A stretch of 64,000 nt of DNA. Origin: Calliopum simillimum. Its lineage: Eukaryota; Arthropoda; Insecta; Diptera; Lauxaniidae. The stretch's first letter is position 1; each line of letters begins with the position of its first letter. The position numbers and the translations under genes are program-made. This document shows, in pieces, positions 11,295 through 23,155 of this stretch. The stretch spans positions 98,098,897 through 98,162,896 of the forward strand of contig OX638370.1 in NCBI GenBank assembly GCA_951812925.1, given 5' to 3'. The notes below the pieces were generated by a model. The model was not told the DNA's origin. It searched no databases and was given only the letters and a program-made list of their open reading frames with translations.

Positions 11295-12429
11295 CAAGGT
11301 TTAAAAAGTCCCGAAAATTTTATGGCCACAACTCTCATGTGAATGTGAAATTTTGATAACATTTTTTCTAGATGTTTTGAAGTTATCGCTGTATGAGTGA
11401 CGCTACTTTTGGTATTTTGTGAACAATGGAAAAATGAATTTCACATTTTAATAAAACATTGCTTTCTGATCTTAAAAAACGAGAAGCAAATATTAAAATG
11501 GCTCCGAGAACATCACAGCGCATCTGCTCCTTTAAAAACAACTATTTACAAATGGTTTGCTGAATATCAAATGGGTCGTACGAGCACCAGTGATGCACCA
11601 CATTTGGGCCGGCCAAATGAGGCTAACACTTCAGAAAACATCATCGGCAGTATTTTCAATATTTTGTAGAAAAGAAAAAGATGCGTAAGCGATGGGTGCT
11701 ATGTTTGCTGACAATTAATCAAAAACAGCATCGTGTCGGTGATTTGGAGGCCAATTTGGAGCTGTTTTGGCGTAATCCAAAAGAGTTTTTGCGTCGATTC
11801 GTAACAATGGACATAACACAGATCCACTACCACACACCGGAGGCCAATAGAACCGGGTGAGAGGCGTTCGAAGCACCCAATAACGCGAACATCAGCTGGG
11901 AAGGTGATGGCTAGCATATTTTGGGATGCACATGGCATAATCCTCATCGACTATCTTGAGAAAAGCAAAACCATCACGGGCAACTATTAAGTAGCATTAT
12001 TGGACCGTTTGAATAACGAAATGAAGAAAAAACGGCCGCATATGGCAAAGAAAAAAGTGCTGTTTCACCACAACAATGCACCGGCTCATTCATTGCTCAA
12101 AGCAATGGCAAAATTGAATAAATTGCGATACGAATTGCTGCCCCACCCACCGTATTCTCTAGACTTGGCTCCCAGCGATTATTATTTGTTTCCAAACGTG
12201 TGAAGATGGCTCCAGGGAAAGAGATTTTACTCAAATGAGGAGGTCGAGTTCGAAACTGATGCCTATTTTGAGAGCCTCGACGTCGATTACTCTGAAAAAG
12301 TTATCGAAATTTTGAAGGATCGTTGGATGAAGTGTTTTTCCCTCGAAGGGAATTATGGTCAAGAATAAAATCAATTTTTATCAAATAGTTTGTGTTTTCA
12401 TTATTTTTCTCGCAACTTTTTGAAGCATG
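11295..12429 (+). mobile_element. Mariner of the mellifera type, 1.13 kb, degenerate
   Basis: The left end CAAGGTTTAAAAAGTCCCG and the right end, whose complement reads CATGCTTCAAAAAGTTGCG, form imperfect inverted repeats. TA flanks both (11293-11294, 12430-12431). The encoded relic resembles the mellifera subfamily common in bees and fruit flies. Many stops and divergent ends indicate an older insertion than the mariner at 7325. Confidence 0.82.
11426..12367 (+). pseudogene. Mariner (mellifera-type) transposase pseudogene
   Basis: An ATG at 11426 is followed within four codons by a frameshift into NEFHILIKHCFLILKNEKQ and the HTH segment KTTIYKWFAEYQMGRTSTSD. The middle (11650-11880) is broken by stops and indels and lacks the usual HTH-to-catalytic spacing. 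VTMD with the first catalytic aspartate is readable near 11805. SAGKVMASIFWDAHGIILID, then ALLDRLNNEMKKKRPHMAKK, are well preserved. The second catalytic site reads HHNNAPAH, an aspartate-to-asparagine change from the usual DNAP. PYSLDLAPSDYYLF keeps the third aspartate. The C-terminus EGNYGQE ends at about 12367. Inactive. Confidence 0.88.
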
Positions 12430-14155
12430 TAGTAAAAACAAAATATTAGAACTCCACAAAAATAGCGTGTTTGACTTTGCATGTAATCGCAAAAGGTCAC
12501 AAACGCAGGTTTTTTTCATCTACTTTATTATGTTTTACACTAAAAAATAAAATGAAAATAAAACAATAAAAAACAAGTCGCCACGCTTTGCTCTAAGCGT
12601 CTCACACACTTTGTTTTGCATTTCTATGTGTTTTTTCTTCTATTGACCTCTACTTTAGCTATTCTTTCATTTTTCTCTTCTAATCCGACTGAAAACTCAA
12701 AAAAAAAAAAAAAAAAAATCAAAAAAACTTAATTTCAAAACAAAGCGTTAGCGCTTAACGCTACAGTTCTTGCATCGCAGAGGTTTTACTATAATCGCGT
12801 TGCGCTTTATTCATACAAATAATTCTAAGCTGGTTTAAAGCTAAAGCGTTGGTCTGGAGCGCAACTTTGCTGTTCCGATACAAGCTAGAAATATTTTAAT
12901 GCAATTATTTATGTTGGAACTACATCGTCTATGATAATTTGGTTGTTGGCTGCTCAGAATGCATACACTGTGGCAATGTCTTTATCTCAGCGAAAAAGTA
13001 TGCTATAATTCATGGCTTGAAAAATACCCACCAGACCATATCACTTGTGAAAATAATAGTGCTTTTGTGGAAATAATAGTGCTTTATTTGAAGTATTTGG
13101 GTATTTTTTATAAAAGTTTAATGTCTCTTCTCTTTAGTTCGATGCAAGTGAGCACCAGTATGGCTCAAGTATTCTCACTGGTAATGCATTTGTTGGTATG
13201 ACGTTGATTTTGGTGAGTGGCCGCTAAAGGCTAAAAGTTTGCGACAGTGCCAAGTTCTTCCGATACAACCGAATAACACTTTTTTGGCTTAGAACTCTCA
13301 TGTAATGAATGGATAACAAAAATTTAAAATTTGGTACCAGGCCGCTTGTTACTTACGCCACACTTGCACAGCATATGTTTTTTTTGAAAAAAAAAAAAAA
13401 TTTGAACAGCTTTGCAGTAATAATCTACGTGTCAGTAATCAAGCCATTACTAAGCATATGCAGAAAACAATATATACCAGCATTTGGTACCCAAAAAATT
13501 TCACCAACACAAAAGTAGTCACTGTAGGAGTTGTGGTAGTGGAACTTTTTCAATGAGAAAACTTTTGTGATTTTCTCTACTTTGTTGTTATTTTGTTTAT
13601 AGTTTTGGGTAAAATTTTTACTTGTTTATATGTATGTATGAGTGCACGAAAGAAGCGAGAACTAAGAAATTAAACCCAGAGCAAATGCAGCAGCTGTAGC
13701 ATCAAAAGCAGCAGCAGTGCAACACTTCTTACGGTCTCATAAATTTTAGGCACTTTAGTGTATTTTTTTTGTTTATTCTCTTATTTTTGATCCTTTTGTA
13801 TGTTGTATTATATGTGCATTTTATTGTTGTTGCTTTTACTTTCGACTTGTTATATTTGCTTAGTATAGCATGTGTAAAATGCTGTTGAATTTTGAGTTGA
13901 GTGTCCGCTTTGTTTGCGCGTTTGCTGCTGTTGCTCCTTTTTGAGTTTTACACTTGACAAAAAGGAGTAGGTACAGTTAAAGTGCGCATTCACGAAGTTA
14001 TTTTTAAATTAACTCGGTTTTTAATTTTTTTATTTTGCGCATTTTAAAGCTACGATTAAGGAAGAATTGTTTTATGAAATATAACAAGTCTCTGCTTTGA
14101 CAAAAGAATGTCTCTGCAAGATTTTCTTGCAAAAAGGAATATTTTGCAGTACTTG
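12430..14155. other. AT-rich, no gene seen
   Basis: A poly-A run lies near 12700 and a CAG-rich patch near 13685. At 12575-12605 and 12770-12870 there are words (CGCTTTGCTCTAAGCG, GCAACTTTGCTG) that pair with 11170-11250 across the mariner, so the mariner may sit inside an older GC-richer repeat. Open frames at 12959-13201 and 13309-13518 have no recognisable content. Confidence 0.4.
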
Positions 14156-14270
14156 GTTACGCGTCGTATGAGTGATATATAATTCATAAATTTCTGAATA
14201 GTATCGAATTTGTTTAGTTTGTGCTTGTTACGCTAAGCGGCCATATTTCAAACTTTATATTATTATGCAG
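14155..14270 (+). repeat. Paired motif block: TCGTATGAGT ... AAGCGGCCATA
   Basis: TCGTATGAGT at 14164 is followed about 70 bp later by 'GCTAAGCGGCCATATTTCAA'. The same order, with 'GTTTAGTTTGTG' between, occurs at 15281-15365. See the finding on this family. Confidence 0.55.
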
Positions 14271-15274
14271 CCATATATGTGGCTGCCTTTGATTGTCACA
14301 TATAAGACCACGAAGACATCGGTATTAAATTTTTGGTTACTTTTTCAAAAAAAAAAAAAAAAAATATTGGTTTTCAAAGTATAAAATTTATGATAAATTA
14401 TTTTTTTTTTTTTTTTTTTTTGTATTAATGCAAGCCTAAAATAACTAATGGCTTTAATTTTCTACATAATATTTTTAGGACAAAACACAAAAATCAAAAA
14501 CAGGGTCATATTTTTGAACACTACATTCAGGACATTTTAAGCACAAGTAAAACAACAAAAAATAAAAAAAGCAAACTGTGAGCTTTGGGGGGTGGTACTG
14601 ATGAAGTTAATTTTTGTGAAATGAGTACAATTGCTACAAATGAAAATGCATCACTAATATTTCGAATTTGAGACAAAGAAAGCTTTTTATAAGCAAATAA
14701 TGGTTTCTTTTTACAAAATGCATTTAAAGCAAGCTTTTACATTAAAGTATTTAATGTCAGATAAGTTTGATTGATAATTTGGAAAGTGAGTTTGAATTTT
14801 GATTTTTTTCTTTTACCTTAGGGTCAACACAGTTGAGACGGCGTGATACATTTGGTTTGAACGTGGTAGTGGTTGTTGTTGACTTTGTTAATTTATTAAG
14901 TTTATAATATTTTTTTTTTTTTTGATAAAAATAACAAATTGATTGGTTGATTGATTGTTTGTTATTTGCGTAAATAAAAGTGAAAGCAAGAAAAAATATA
15001 TAAACAAATTTGATTTAATTTTTTTTTTTGTTATATAATCACAGTTGAATTTTTTTTTTTTTGATTTGAGGTGATATGATGCAATAATTTAAATGCCATT
15101 AAATGAGAAAATAATATGAAAAAATTGATTTTGGATATGTTAAAATTTGTTCATGATATATTTTTTGATCTTAATTATAAGCTTAGAACTACCATAAATT
15201 GTTTAAAGAAACCTTATTTCGAGCATAATATTAGACTAAGTACCATATAATTATATTGATGTATTAAATTGAAT
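14271..15274. other. Homopolymer-rich AT sequence
   Basis: Several A or T runs of 10-20 bases (14348, 14400, 14910, 15020, 15050). No coding signal. Confidence 0.5.
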
Positions 15275-15375
15275 ACGGGTCGTATGAGTGTTATTTAATA
15301 CATAAAGTTTAGTTTGTGTACATAACATTATGGCCATTTGCTTAAAGCGGCCATATTTCAAAATTGAGCTAATTT
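15275..15375 (+). repeat. Paired motif block: TCGTATGAGT ... AAGCGGCCATA
   Basis: TCGTATGAGT at 15280 and 'TTAAAGCGGCCATATTTCAA' at about 15343 repeat the arrangement at 14164-14260, 1.1 kb away, with limited similarity between the motifs. Confidence 0.55.
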
Positions 15376-16290
15376 TAAAAAATCAAACGAACAGCAATAA
15401 AGTATCCACTTCGAAAACTTAAGGTCTATCGAATTTGATATAAAAAAGATTTCCTAAATTTTAATCAATATTCATACAGTACGTATGATTGATATTAGAC
15501 TCAGAGTCTTAAATAACTTCGACAGATGAAAAATAACTTCCAAATATTGGATTGTATTAATTAAAAATAGCAATTACTTCAAGATAAGTCTAGAAACATA
15601 GTAAATGCAAACAGTATTTGCTTAAAATTGATATAAACACTAGCATTTGCTTTCATTTTTCAACGTGAAATTCTCAAATTTGAAATTTGAACGAAAGTAA
15701 GTGCGTTTATTTTTGAAATAAACAAAAAGAACAAAATCCAAAAGGAATCTCAAAATTTGCTAATGGAGTTTGTTTTGCATGACATCAAAGAGGAATATTT
15801 CGTTGACAATTGTTTTTAATAGTTTTAGGCCCATATAGCCTTTGGAAACTTAGCTCGCAATTTAATATCCATGGAAAAATTCGTATCGTTGAAACAGTCT
15901 GCTGGATATTTACGAGTAAAGTTGCTCGTGGGCGAAGAAATAGTGTTTTTTTTTTGGAAAATTTTCTGAAATATTTCAAATTGATGACTAAAAGGTAGAG
16001 CATGTCCATTCACTCAGCTCTTCAAATTTGAATTGTTCCGACGTGTACCTTAAGAGGAAATCTTGGTGGCTTAAGTTTATTTTAGCGTCACGTAATATAG
16101 TGTATAAAGTCTTTAGATTTCATTTACCTTTTTTGATAATCTATAATCATTGAAAAATGTAGATATGACTTCTATAAAAACTGGTATAAGTTGGCAGTTC
16201 CTGGATGAGCTAGGAAAATAATTATTTCATATGGAAGAAATTTTATCAAACTTCAAAATTGGTTACCAGAAATGTGCAGTTTTTGAGTAA
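15376..16290. other. No gene seen
   Basis: Overlapping 62-74-codon frames on both strands at 15785-16013 show no motif and no splice context. The rest is AT-rich. Confidence 0.4.
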
Positions 16291-16334
16291 AGATAAGCTA
16301 TAACAAATATGCTTACTTCATTCAATTATTAAAA

Positions 16335-16352
16335 TGGCGCCCAACGTGGGGC
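16335..16352 (+). other. Retroviral-type primer-binding site, tRNA-Lys class
   Basis: TGGCGCCCAACGTGGGGC matches exactly the sequence known to be complementary to the 3' end of a lysine tRNA, used as the reverse-transcription primer site by many LTR retroelements. It sits a few bases after an AT-rich segment ending CAATTATTAAAA, as expected just downstream of a 5' LTR. Confidence 0.75.
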
Positions 16353-16655
16353 CAAAACAAGTTGGAGAATTTCATTTTTCTATTTTAATGATTTTATTTG
16401 CGATCAGAAGTTTTTAATCTAATGTTCTGATTTTGAGAAATGAGTACTTTGCGATACTTTGGACTTTGTTTTTAAAAGAACCTTTATTTCTTTTTCAAAA
16501 AAATACAACGTAAATAATCCATTTTTACCTGAATTAGTTTCACAAGTATATTTTCTATAAGAAAACAGAGTTGTAACAAAAATTTTCTTCAAATAAATAC
16601 TTAATTCAACATCTTACAAGCTATATCAAATATGTTTACCTCATTCTTATTAAAA

Positions 16656-16673
16656 TGGCGCCCAACGTGGGTC
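16656..16673 (+). other. Second tRNA-Lys-type primer-binding site
   Basis: TGGCGCCCAACGTGGGTC differs from the upstream copy at one position. Its flanks on both sides also match those of the first copy. Confidence 0.7.
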
Positions 16674-16720
16674 CGAAAATTATTGGAGAATTTTATTTTT
16701 CTAATCCAATAATTTTATTG

Positions 16721-18762
16721 TTTGTCAAAATTTACAGCAAATTGATAACCACGGTAACTCTTTTCACTACAATTGCAGACGAGCCAGAGCTGGAACCTAA
16801 AGTGTGCTACCTTTGAGTTAGTGGGACTTTCTAATGATGGTGTTATGCTACAGATATAATTACACAACTTTTTTGTTTTCTAATATGTATATCGTAAGAA
16901 ATATCAAATTTTATTCAAGACAAAACTAAACAATTTGCTAAAAATTTACCACCTCGGCCGTAAATGATGGTAGTGTAAAGTAAAAAAAAAAAACAAAAAT
17001 TACTACAAATGTGCGTCACGTAGCTTTTGCACAGCTCCTTACCTATTTGCACAAATTTTTGACACTGAAGTCAGCAACATAGCATGCTCAGAAAGAACAT
17101 TGAAGCAAATGTTAAGACTTAGATCTTTTTATTCAAACCAATTTAAGCAAAAGCTGATTTCGAACATAGCAAATACTAAAAAAAAAAACTTTTCATATGC
17201 AAATTGAAGTAACTGCTGAAAACAAAAATAATTGCTTGAGAATCTGGCAAAGCAAGGTTTCATTAATACAACCCAGTGTCTTTGTGGGATATAACAACTC
17301 AAAAATTGTACTGAATAATTAGACCATTCAAATTAGATACTGAGTCTTGCACTAATTCCAAACTTCATTTAGCCTATACCAGTCGATAGAAAATTTTGCC
17401 CTGAACAACATATAAAAATGCGTCCTCCCAATTTTTACGGTCAATTATATAAACTTCCCCGTGAAGTACTAGACATAAAATTTTGATGATTTTGATTTTA
17501 GTATCATAATATTGATTATGTTATACCTTTATATGTCTTCGATCCAAATACAGAATAATTTTATAGTATAAAGTCTACTTTACGAGTTAGAGTGACTTAA
17601 AAATTTGATTCAAAGCAACGCATTCCTATTGATTATTCAAATTTTTTAAGTCCTCTAGCTCGCTAACCAGACTATTACTTTTAAAAATATTTTGTATTTG
17701 GGTCGAGGACTTATATTGGTGTAAAATTATCAAATATTACTAAAATTGGAAACACTAAAATTTTTTACCTCGTACTTCACGTGGGAAACCCTAATTTACA
17801 TAGTTTCGCGGAAAAATTGCGAAGACTCATTTTAATATGTTGTTCAAGGCAAAATTATCTATCGGTTGTTATAGATTTCATGAAATTTGGAATAACTGCA
17901 AGACACAAATCTAATTTGACTGGTCTAAAAAAGTAATAGTTGAAAACAAAAAAAACACGTAAGTGTGTCCTTAATTTTATCCTTTATTCTTAAAAGCATA
18001 GAAGACCGCAAATTTTCATGCAATTTATATAAATTAACACAATACATACATAAGGGTATATTTCTGTGTTCATATAGCATAACTTAATACATTACACCAT
18101 ACAAAAATTCTTTTATTTTTCATATTTTGTTGTATTTACCCTAAGTGCACGTAAATACTTTCAATGCATAACTTTATTTAACCTTTAAAAGCTTTTTAAT
18201 GATGCACACAAATTTTTCATGTTATACAGCTGCTTGCTGTGTGCAATTCTGACCCTAAATTAACTCATTAACTAATGGCCTTATAAAACTGCAATAGCAA
18301 CAGCATGCCAAGGTTTATGAGTTACCGCATAATTTATGCAACAAAATACTAAAGCAAAGCAATCCCCTTTCATATGAGATGTAATAATATTTCGAGGTAC
18401 AGAATGAATGGTATACAAAGGAGTGAGAAAAGTTAAAAATAATGAATAACATGATAGCTCTCAGAAGCAGCACAATGTTGCATGGTAGAAATGAGATTTT
18501 CAAAAAAAAAAAAAAAATGCATTAAAATTTATTACGGATCGATAGATAAATGTAAAGGTAGTGGGGGAAACAACAAGGAGTGGGATAGTTTTCATCTGAA
18601 ATGCGAATTAAAACCAATTCAATTAGTTGCGCAAGGAAAACAAGTAACTCAGCTCTGAATTGCTGTGCACATATCTATTCAATAATGCAGCAGAGATAGC
18701 TCAAAGGTAGGCAATATTTGGTGGCGCTTATTATATCATTATAAAAAAACAAGAATTCTTTT
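16721..18762. other. AT-rich, no gene seen
   Basis: No coding exon, terminal repeat or dense tandem array stands out. Short frames such as 18315-18503 are hydrophobic by composition only. Confidence 0.45.
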
Positions 18763-19351
18763 TATAGGGTGTTTTGCATAAGGTTTTAGAGTTTCTGGGA
18801 GGTGATAGAGGAGGCCTTGACTAACAAAAAAATGCAAGTGCAGGGAGTCTAAATTGTACCAGTGAGGATATGTAGAGTTAAAACTAACTTTTTGACTTAT
18901 TTAAAAAAAAAGTTTTTTGGGTCACCCTAACATTTTAAAGAAATTTTTTTTTTTAAAAAAACTTTAAGCTAATTCTATAAACTTTCTAAAAGTGTGTTCG
19001 GTTTGAAGGATTTTGCAAAGTTCTGGGACTTTAGAATTTATATATTAATTTTTTTTCCTATCTTTTGACTTTGGCGGCCATTTTAATATGAAAAAGCTCC
19101 CATTAACATACCCTTTTATAATTTGTTTTGGAATTCCCTTAAAATTTTCTATAATTCGGTAACAGACTTGTTATACCCATTTTTTTAATTTGAGGTCAGA
19201 AAAGTTTTTTTCCAGAACAATATATGAAGGTTCCGATATGCAAAGGCCAGCGCACGCATCATATGTAGCGCAACGTAGCGAGTACTGCGTGTGTTGTTAC
19301 ATAGAAGTATTTTTTCTGACTTTGAATTAAAAAGTTGGTATGACAAATATA

Positions 19352-19897
19352 GAGTAGAACGGGGTAATGTCGTGCAGGGGGTAATGTCGTGCACTGGCTG
19401 TTTTAGCCCAAGGACTTGCATGATTTACCAACTGTTCGTAAGCTAGGGACCTGCTGACATACTGAGCTTATGCATATAATACTAGCAATTTTCACCAGTT
19501 CGTCTCTACAGAGTAACCTTTTTTTCAAAAAGTACGCTTTCGGGACGATAAAAGTGTTTTTTCATCGGATCAGAAAAATAATTTTCCTTGCGGGAAAATA
19601 TAACAGGTAAGTGTTTTCTGAAACGAAATATCCTGCCAAAGAAAAGAAGTATTTGATTTCCAAAAAAAATTTTGGGCTTCACCGAGTTATCGAAGTTGAC
19701 CTTTAAAACGACCATTGGGGTAATGTCGTGCACATTCACTTACACAAACACAATTTCTCGCTACACAAATGTTGTTACACATGGATGTAACCAATGAAAT
19801 TATCTTTCGATCGGATGCTTACTCGTCGCATTCGCTTGAGATGTACGGCTTTACGAGCGTGTCAAAGTTGAGTGCACGACATTGCCCCGTTCTACTC
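19352..19897. mobile_element. 546-bp MITE, TA-flanked
   Basis: The left end TAGAGTAGAACGGGGTAATG (from 19350, continuing TCGTGCA) and the right end (19873-19899) form a near-perfect inverted repeat of about 25 bp, with TA at each border. The subterminal word GGGGTAATGTCGTGCAC is repeated inside, at 19379 and 19719, in the manner of transposase-binding repeats. No coding capacity. Confidence 0.75.
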
Positions 19898-20252
19898 TAC
19901 ACAACATATTATGTACTTCACACTTGTATAATAATGAATAAATACATGATAATGCTAAATCTCCTCTAATAGAACTACTTCCTATCATTTCTCACACATT
20001 TTGGTACATTTACTATACTCGGAAAACAATGCACGACATAACCCCACAAATTTTGAGGGGGGTAATGTCGTGCACATTTTTTTTTTCTTCACTTACACAA
20101 ACACAATTTCTCGCTAGACAAATGTTGTTACACATGGATGTAGCCAATGAAATTATCTTTCGATCGGATGCTTACTCGTCGCATTCGCTTGAGATGTACG
20201 GCTTTACGAGCATGTCAAAGTTGAATGCACGACATTGCTCCGTTCTACTCTA
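19720..20252 (+). repeat. Tandem duplicate of the MITE right half
   Basis: 19720-19899 and 20058-20252 are about 95% alike, through 'TTGTTACACATGGATGTA', 'ATCTTTCGATCGGATGCTTA' and the right terminal repeat. The second copy has a T-run insertion. Before it, 20031-20046 and 20058-20074 form a small palindrome of the TGCACGACATAACCCC word. Frames at 19769-19969 and 20029-20349 are alike only because of this duplication. Confidence 0.8.
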
Positions 20253-20266
20253 CTACTGTATTAACC

Positions 20267-20470
20267 TATGCTGTCTTTTTCTCCTATTTTCGAAGTTATT
20301 CATCGTGAAAAATAATAATGATGCACACAAGATAAAATTGTTTTGTTGACTGATTTTGACAGCTGTCAAATGTACCTTCAAAATGACAAATATATAAAGT
20401 TCGAGCTTCCACGATATTTGTTAGTACGGACATCTACCGTCAAATTCCGGTTTTTAAGTTGTGCACCCAA
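20267..20470 (-). mobile_element. 5' end of a mariner, truncated
   Basis: The complement of this segment matches 7325-7510, the 5' end of the mauritiana-like mariner: TIR (ending CACCCAA at 20470), untranslated leader, start codon and first codons to GACAGCAT. It stops abruptly at about 20267 and the rest of the element is absent. Flanking TA remains at 20471-20472. Confidence 0.85.
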
Positions 20471-20472
20471 TA

Positions 20473-20694
20473 TATTGGCCCAGTGGGGTAGTTTTCTAAC
20501 CTTAAACTAAAATAGGGATTTCTATGAAACTCGAAACTCTAAAAATTATTTCTTGATACATATCTGATACTTGAATTTGTTGACTATCATTAATGTATCA
20601 CGATGACCTTGGATTTTTCCTGATTAGTCCCAAATTAGCTTGTGTTCCAAAGTTCACAAAAAAATTTTAACGGGATCGGGCACTGGGCCTATAT
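20473..20694. mobile_element. Small MITE, about 220 bp
   Basis: TATTGGCCCAGTG at the left and the complement of TATAGGCCCAGTG at the right form a 13-bp inverted repeat with one mismatch. It abuts the mariner end. Interior AT-rich and non-coding. Confidence 0.55.
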
Positions 20695-21079
20695 GGGTTA
20701 AAGAAAATTTAATAATTTAATAAGTATTCAAAAAAAAAAAATAATTATAAAATGGTACATCAATAGGACCTTTTGCATACTAAAATGGCCACCAGAGTTG
20801 CAAAATTTGAGAAAAGAATTTAAAATATTAAGTTTAAAGCCCCATATTAAGCCTTATAGACCAAATACTGTTTTAGAAAGCTCATACAATTAGCTTAAAG
20901 TTTTTCTAAAAAAGTTTTCCTTAAAACGCCGGGGTAACCCAAGAAAATTTATTTTTAAAACAAATCAGAAAATCAGTTCAGGAGTGTATTTTTTTGACCC
21001 CCAGGTGACAGTTTTTGTTAAGCCTTCCTATTAACACCCAGAAGCTTTTTAACCTTAAGCAATACATCCTGTATAAACA

Positions 21080-23155
21080 GACGTAAGGACTCTTGAGTAC
21101 AACTGACATTTATTCAGTAAACTTCCAGCCATTAACGAATTTTGAGTTTATAGTAGCGCACAAATGGTGATGTCAAATAAGTTATATATTGAAAACTTAA
21201 GTAGCATCAAACTTGGAATATAAGTATTTGAAGAAATTTAATTTTATTGCGACGTATGAGTGATATTTATACCATAATAATTTGCATTGTGCATCATTTT
21301 TCTAACACTAAATTATGAGGTTTGCTTAAATTTTGCATAGTTTCCTTTCAGCGGCCTTCAATGAAAATTAAGTTTATACAAAAGCATTAAAAATTAAAAA
21401 AGAGTACACACTTATGAATTTCAGATTATTGAGCTTGAAGATCGTAGCACAAAATTAATAATCTTAGCAAATCTAAAAATGCAAAATGCAAAAATCAGTA
21501 TTCACAATATTACATTTGAAACAAAACACAAAAAAATTTGCAATGCATCATCACAGCAAATGAGTTTCAAAATTATATCATTGCAAAAGTTATTCCCTTT
21601 GCTGATTTTGTGATTGCTAAAAATCCCTTTACGCTATTTAGCAAGAACACAAAAAGAAATAACAGAAAAAATTTTCAACAGCCACATAAAAATTACTCTA
21701 CTCACTGGTTTCATGAATAAAAATGCAGAAATTAATGTTTTACGCCACCATGTGGGAACCGAACAATGATTTGATTTTGATAATGCTTGGCATACTTTTA
21801 GGCAGCGTATAAGCGCATGCATTAGTGTGTGTTTGTATGGAAAATTGTAAGGAAGGAAAAAAACGTTGCGAAAAATTTTATTTTTACACAAATGCGTTTT
21901 TGCGCTATCAAAAAATCATTTGTGTATGTCCCATGGTATGTGTGAGTGTGTATGTGTGCGTGTTAACTTATATCCAATGATTATAAGAGTGTTTCCTTCG
22001 AGAGTTGCACAGTATAGTGAGTAGGAAAAAAAAAATGAAGAAAAAAATTATGATGATGCGGCAGTTACTCGTTATATAGTTAGGTGGTGAGTGGGTTGAG
22101 GTTGGTAACGCTGCAACATACATCCGCAAAAGTGTTACCTCATTGTTAGGGCAAAAAGTCAGAGCAAAATAAAAAAAATAAAACATTTCGCAAGTTGCTT
22201 TTTCATTGCGCAATCAATAAAAATGTCGGCTTAAGTTTTCAATGCAAAAAGTAAAGACATAGATAGCGGCAGAAAAAATGCTGGTTTTTCTGGCTTCTTT
22301 TTTGTCGGTTACTTTGCTCATGACGTTGCATGCTTTTAGGCAAATTGATATCTGTCTTTAGCGACAAAAAAGGGGGAAAAATATTGTGTGAATTAAAGCT
22401 GTAAGTAAGCACTTCAAAGAAAGCTTCTTATATATAGTGAAAATTACAGTTGTTTAAGTTTATATGCTGCTTAAATGTAAATCTACTTTTTAGAAAAAAA
22501 AAAAAAAAAATGTTTAATGAATTTTGAAGCGCTCAGGTTTTCTGGCGGCCATTAAAGAAATTTTAATTTTTTATTAAGCATTAACTAGGAAATATAAAAA
22601 GCGTTGTAACAAGCTTAAAAAATTAATCGAATTTCAGTTAAATGTCTTTTGAGCGCTTTAAATAAATAACAGCTCATGCAATTACTATGCAATTATAAAT
22701 AAATCATACGACATGTTGTTCGATAAGAAAAGCATGTAGAGTTTTTTCAGTGAAAGAAATGTTTATAAAAATATTTTCAGCATGTCAAAGCAATTATTTT
22801 TTAGATTCGATGCATAGCAGAGCAATGCATCAGAAACATAACCCTCAAACTTGAAATGTGCCCGAATATATCTCAAGTTTTTTATGTGGCCGCTGATACA
22901 TGGTGTGTTAAAATTAAGTTTTCGTAAGGATCACTTAAATCTATTAATACTTAAATATGTTATCATATATATTAGCACAACGTTTCTTACACAAGTTTTT
23001 AGCAAAGAAAATATACATAATTACCTACTTAAAGCATAACTTAAATGCCTTATCTGCAACCTTAACTTACTATGATAATTTAACTTTCTTAAAACTTTTA
23101 TGAATTAAAATTTATTCAGCGTAACATATCGCAAATCAAAATATTCCTTACTCAC
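21080..23155. other. AT-rich, probably intronic
   Basis: Motif blocks occur at 21251 (GACGTATGAGTGATA, then CAGCGGCC near 21350) and 22540-22720 (GGCGGCCATTAAA, then CATACGACATGTTGT). Short frames at 21538-22213 lack coding features. If the exon at 23156 is real, this is intron downstream of it. Confidence 0.45.

Larger units (their letters stand above)
16300..16720 (+). repeat. Direct repeat around two retroelement primer-binding sites
   Basis: Two segments, 16300-16410 and 16621-16710, share 'AAGCTATANCAAATATG', a 'TTACYTCATTC' block, 'TTATTAAAATGGCGCCC' and 'TTGGAGAATTT'. They lie 321 bp apart. The shared part looks like the 3' end of an LTR plus the start of the leader of a gypsy-type element. 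No gag or pol sequence is visible, so this is a relic, perhaps of a tandem LTR-leader rearrangement. Confidence 0.6.
18766..21079. mobile_element. Long-TIR element holding nested insertions
   Basis: The left end TATAGGGTGTTTTGCATAAG (about 18763) and the right end, whose complement is TATACAGGATGTATTGCTTA, are imperfect inverted repeats. Similarity continues inward for about 400 bp: 18766-19205 pairs with about 20700-21079, through 'AATAGGACCTTTTGCAT' and 'AATTAGCTTAAAG'. A second inward arm part, 'AAAAGTTGGTATGACAAAT', lies at 19330-19348. Between them lie a MITE (19352-19897), its partial duplicate, a mariner end (20267-20470) and another MITE (20473-20694). Without these the element would be near 1 kb. 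It has no transposase; TA-flanked ends suggest Tc1/mariner-type mobilisation. Confidence 0.65.

Noticed and set aside
13926..14100. CTG/TTG-rich and CTTGACA-like words resembling a bacterial promoter
   Set aside because: The window is eukaryotic; such words are expected by chance in AT-rich DNA.
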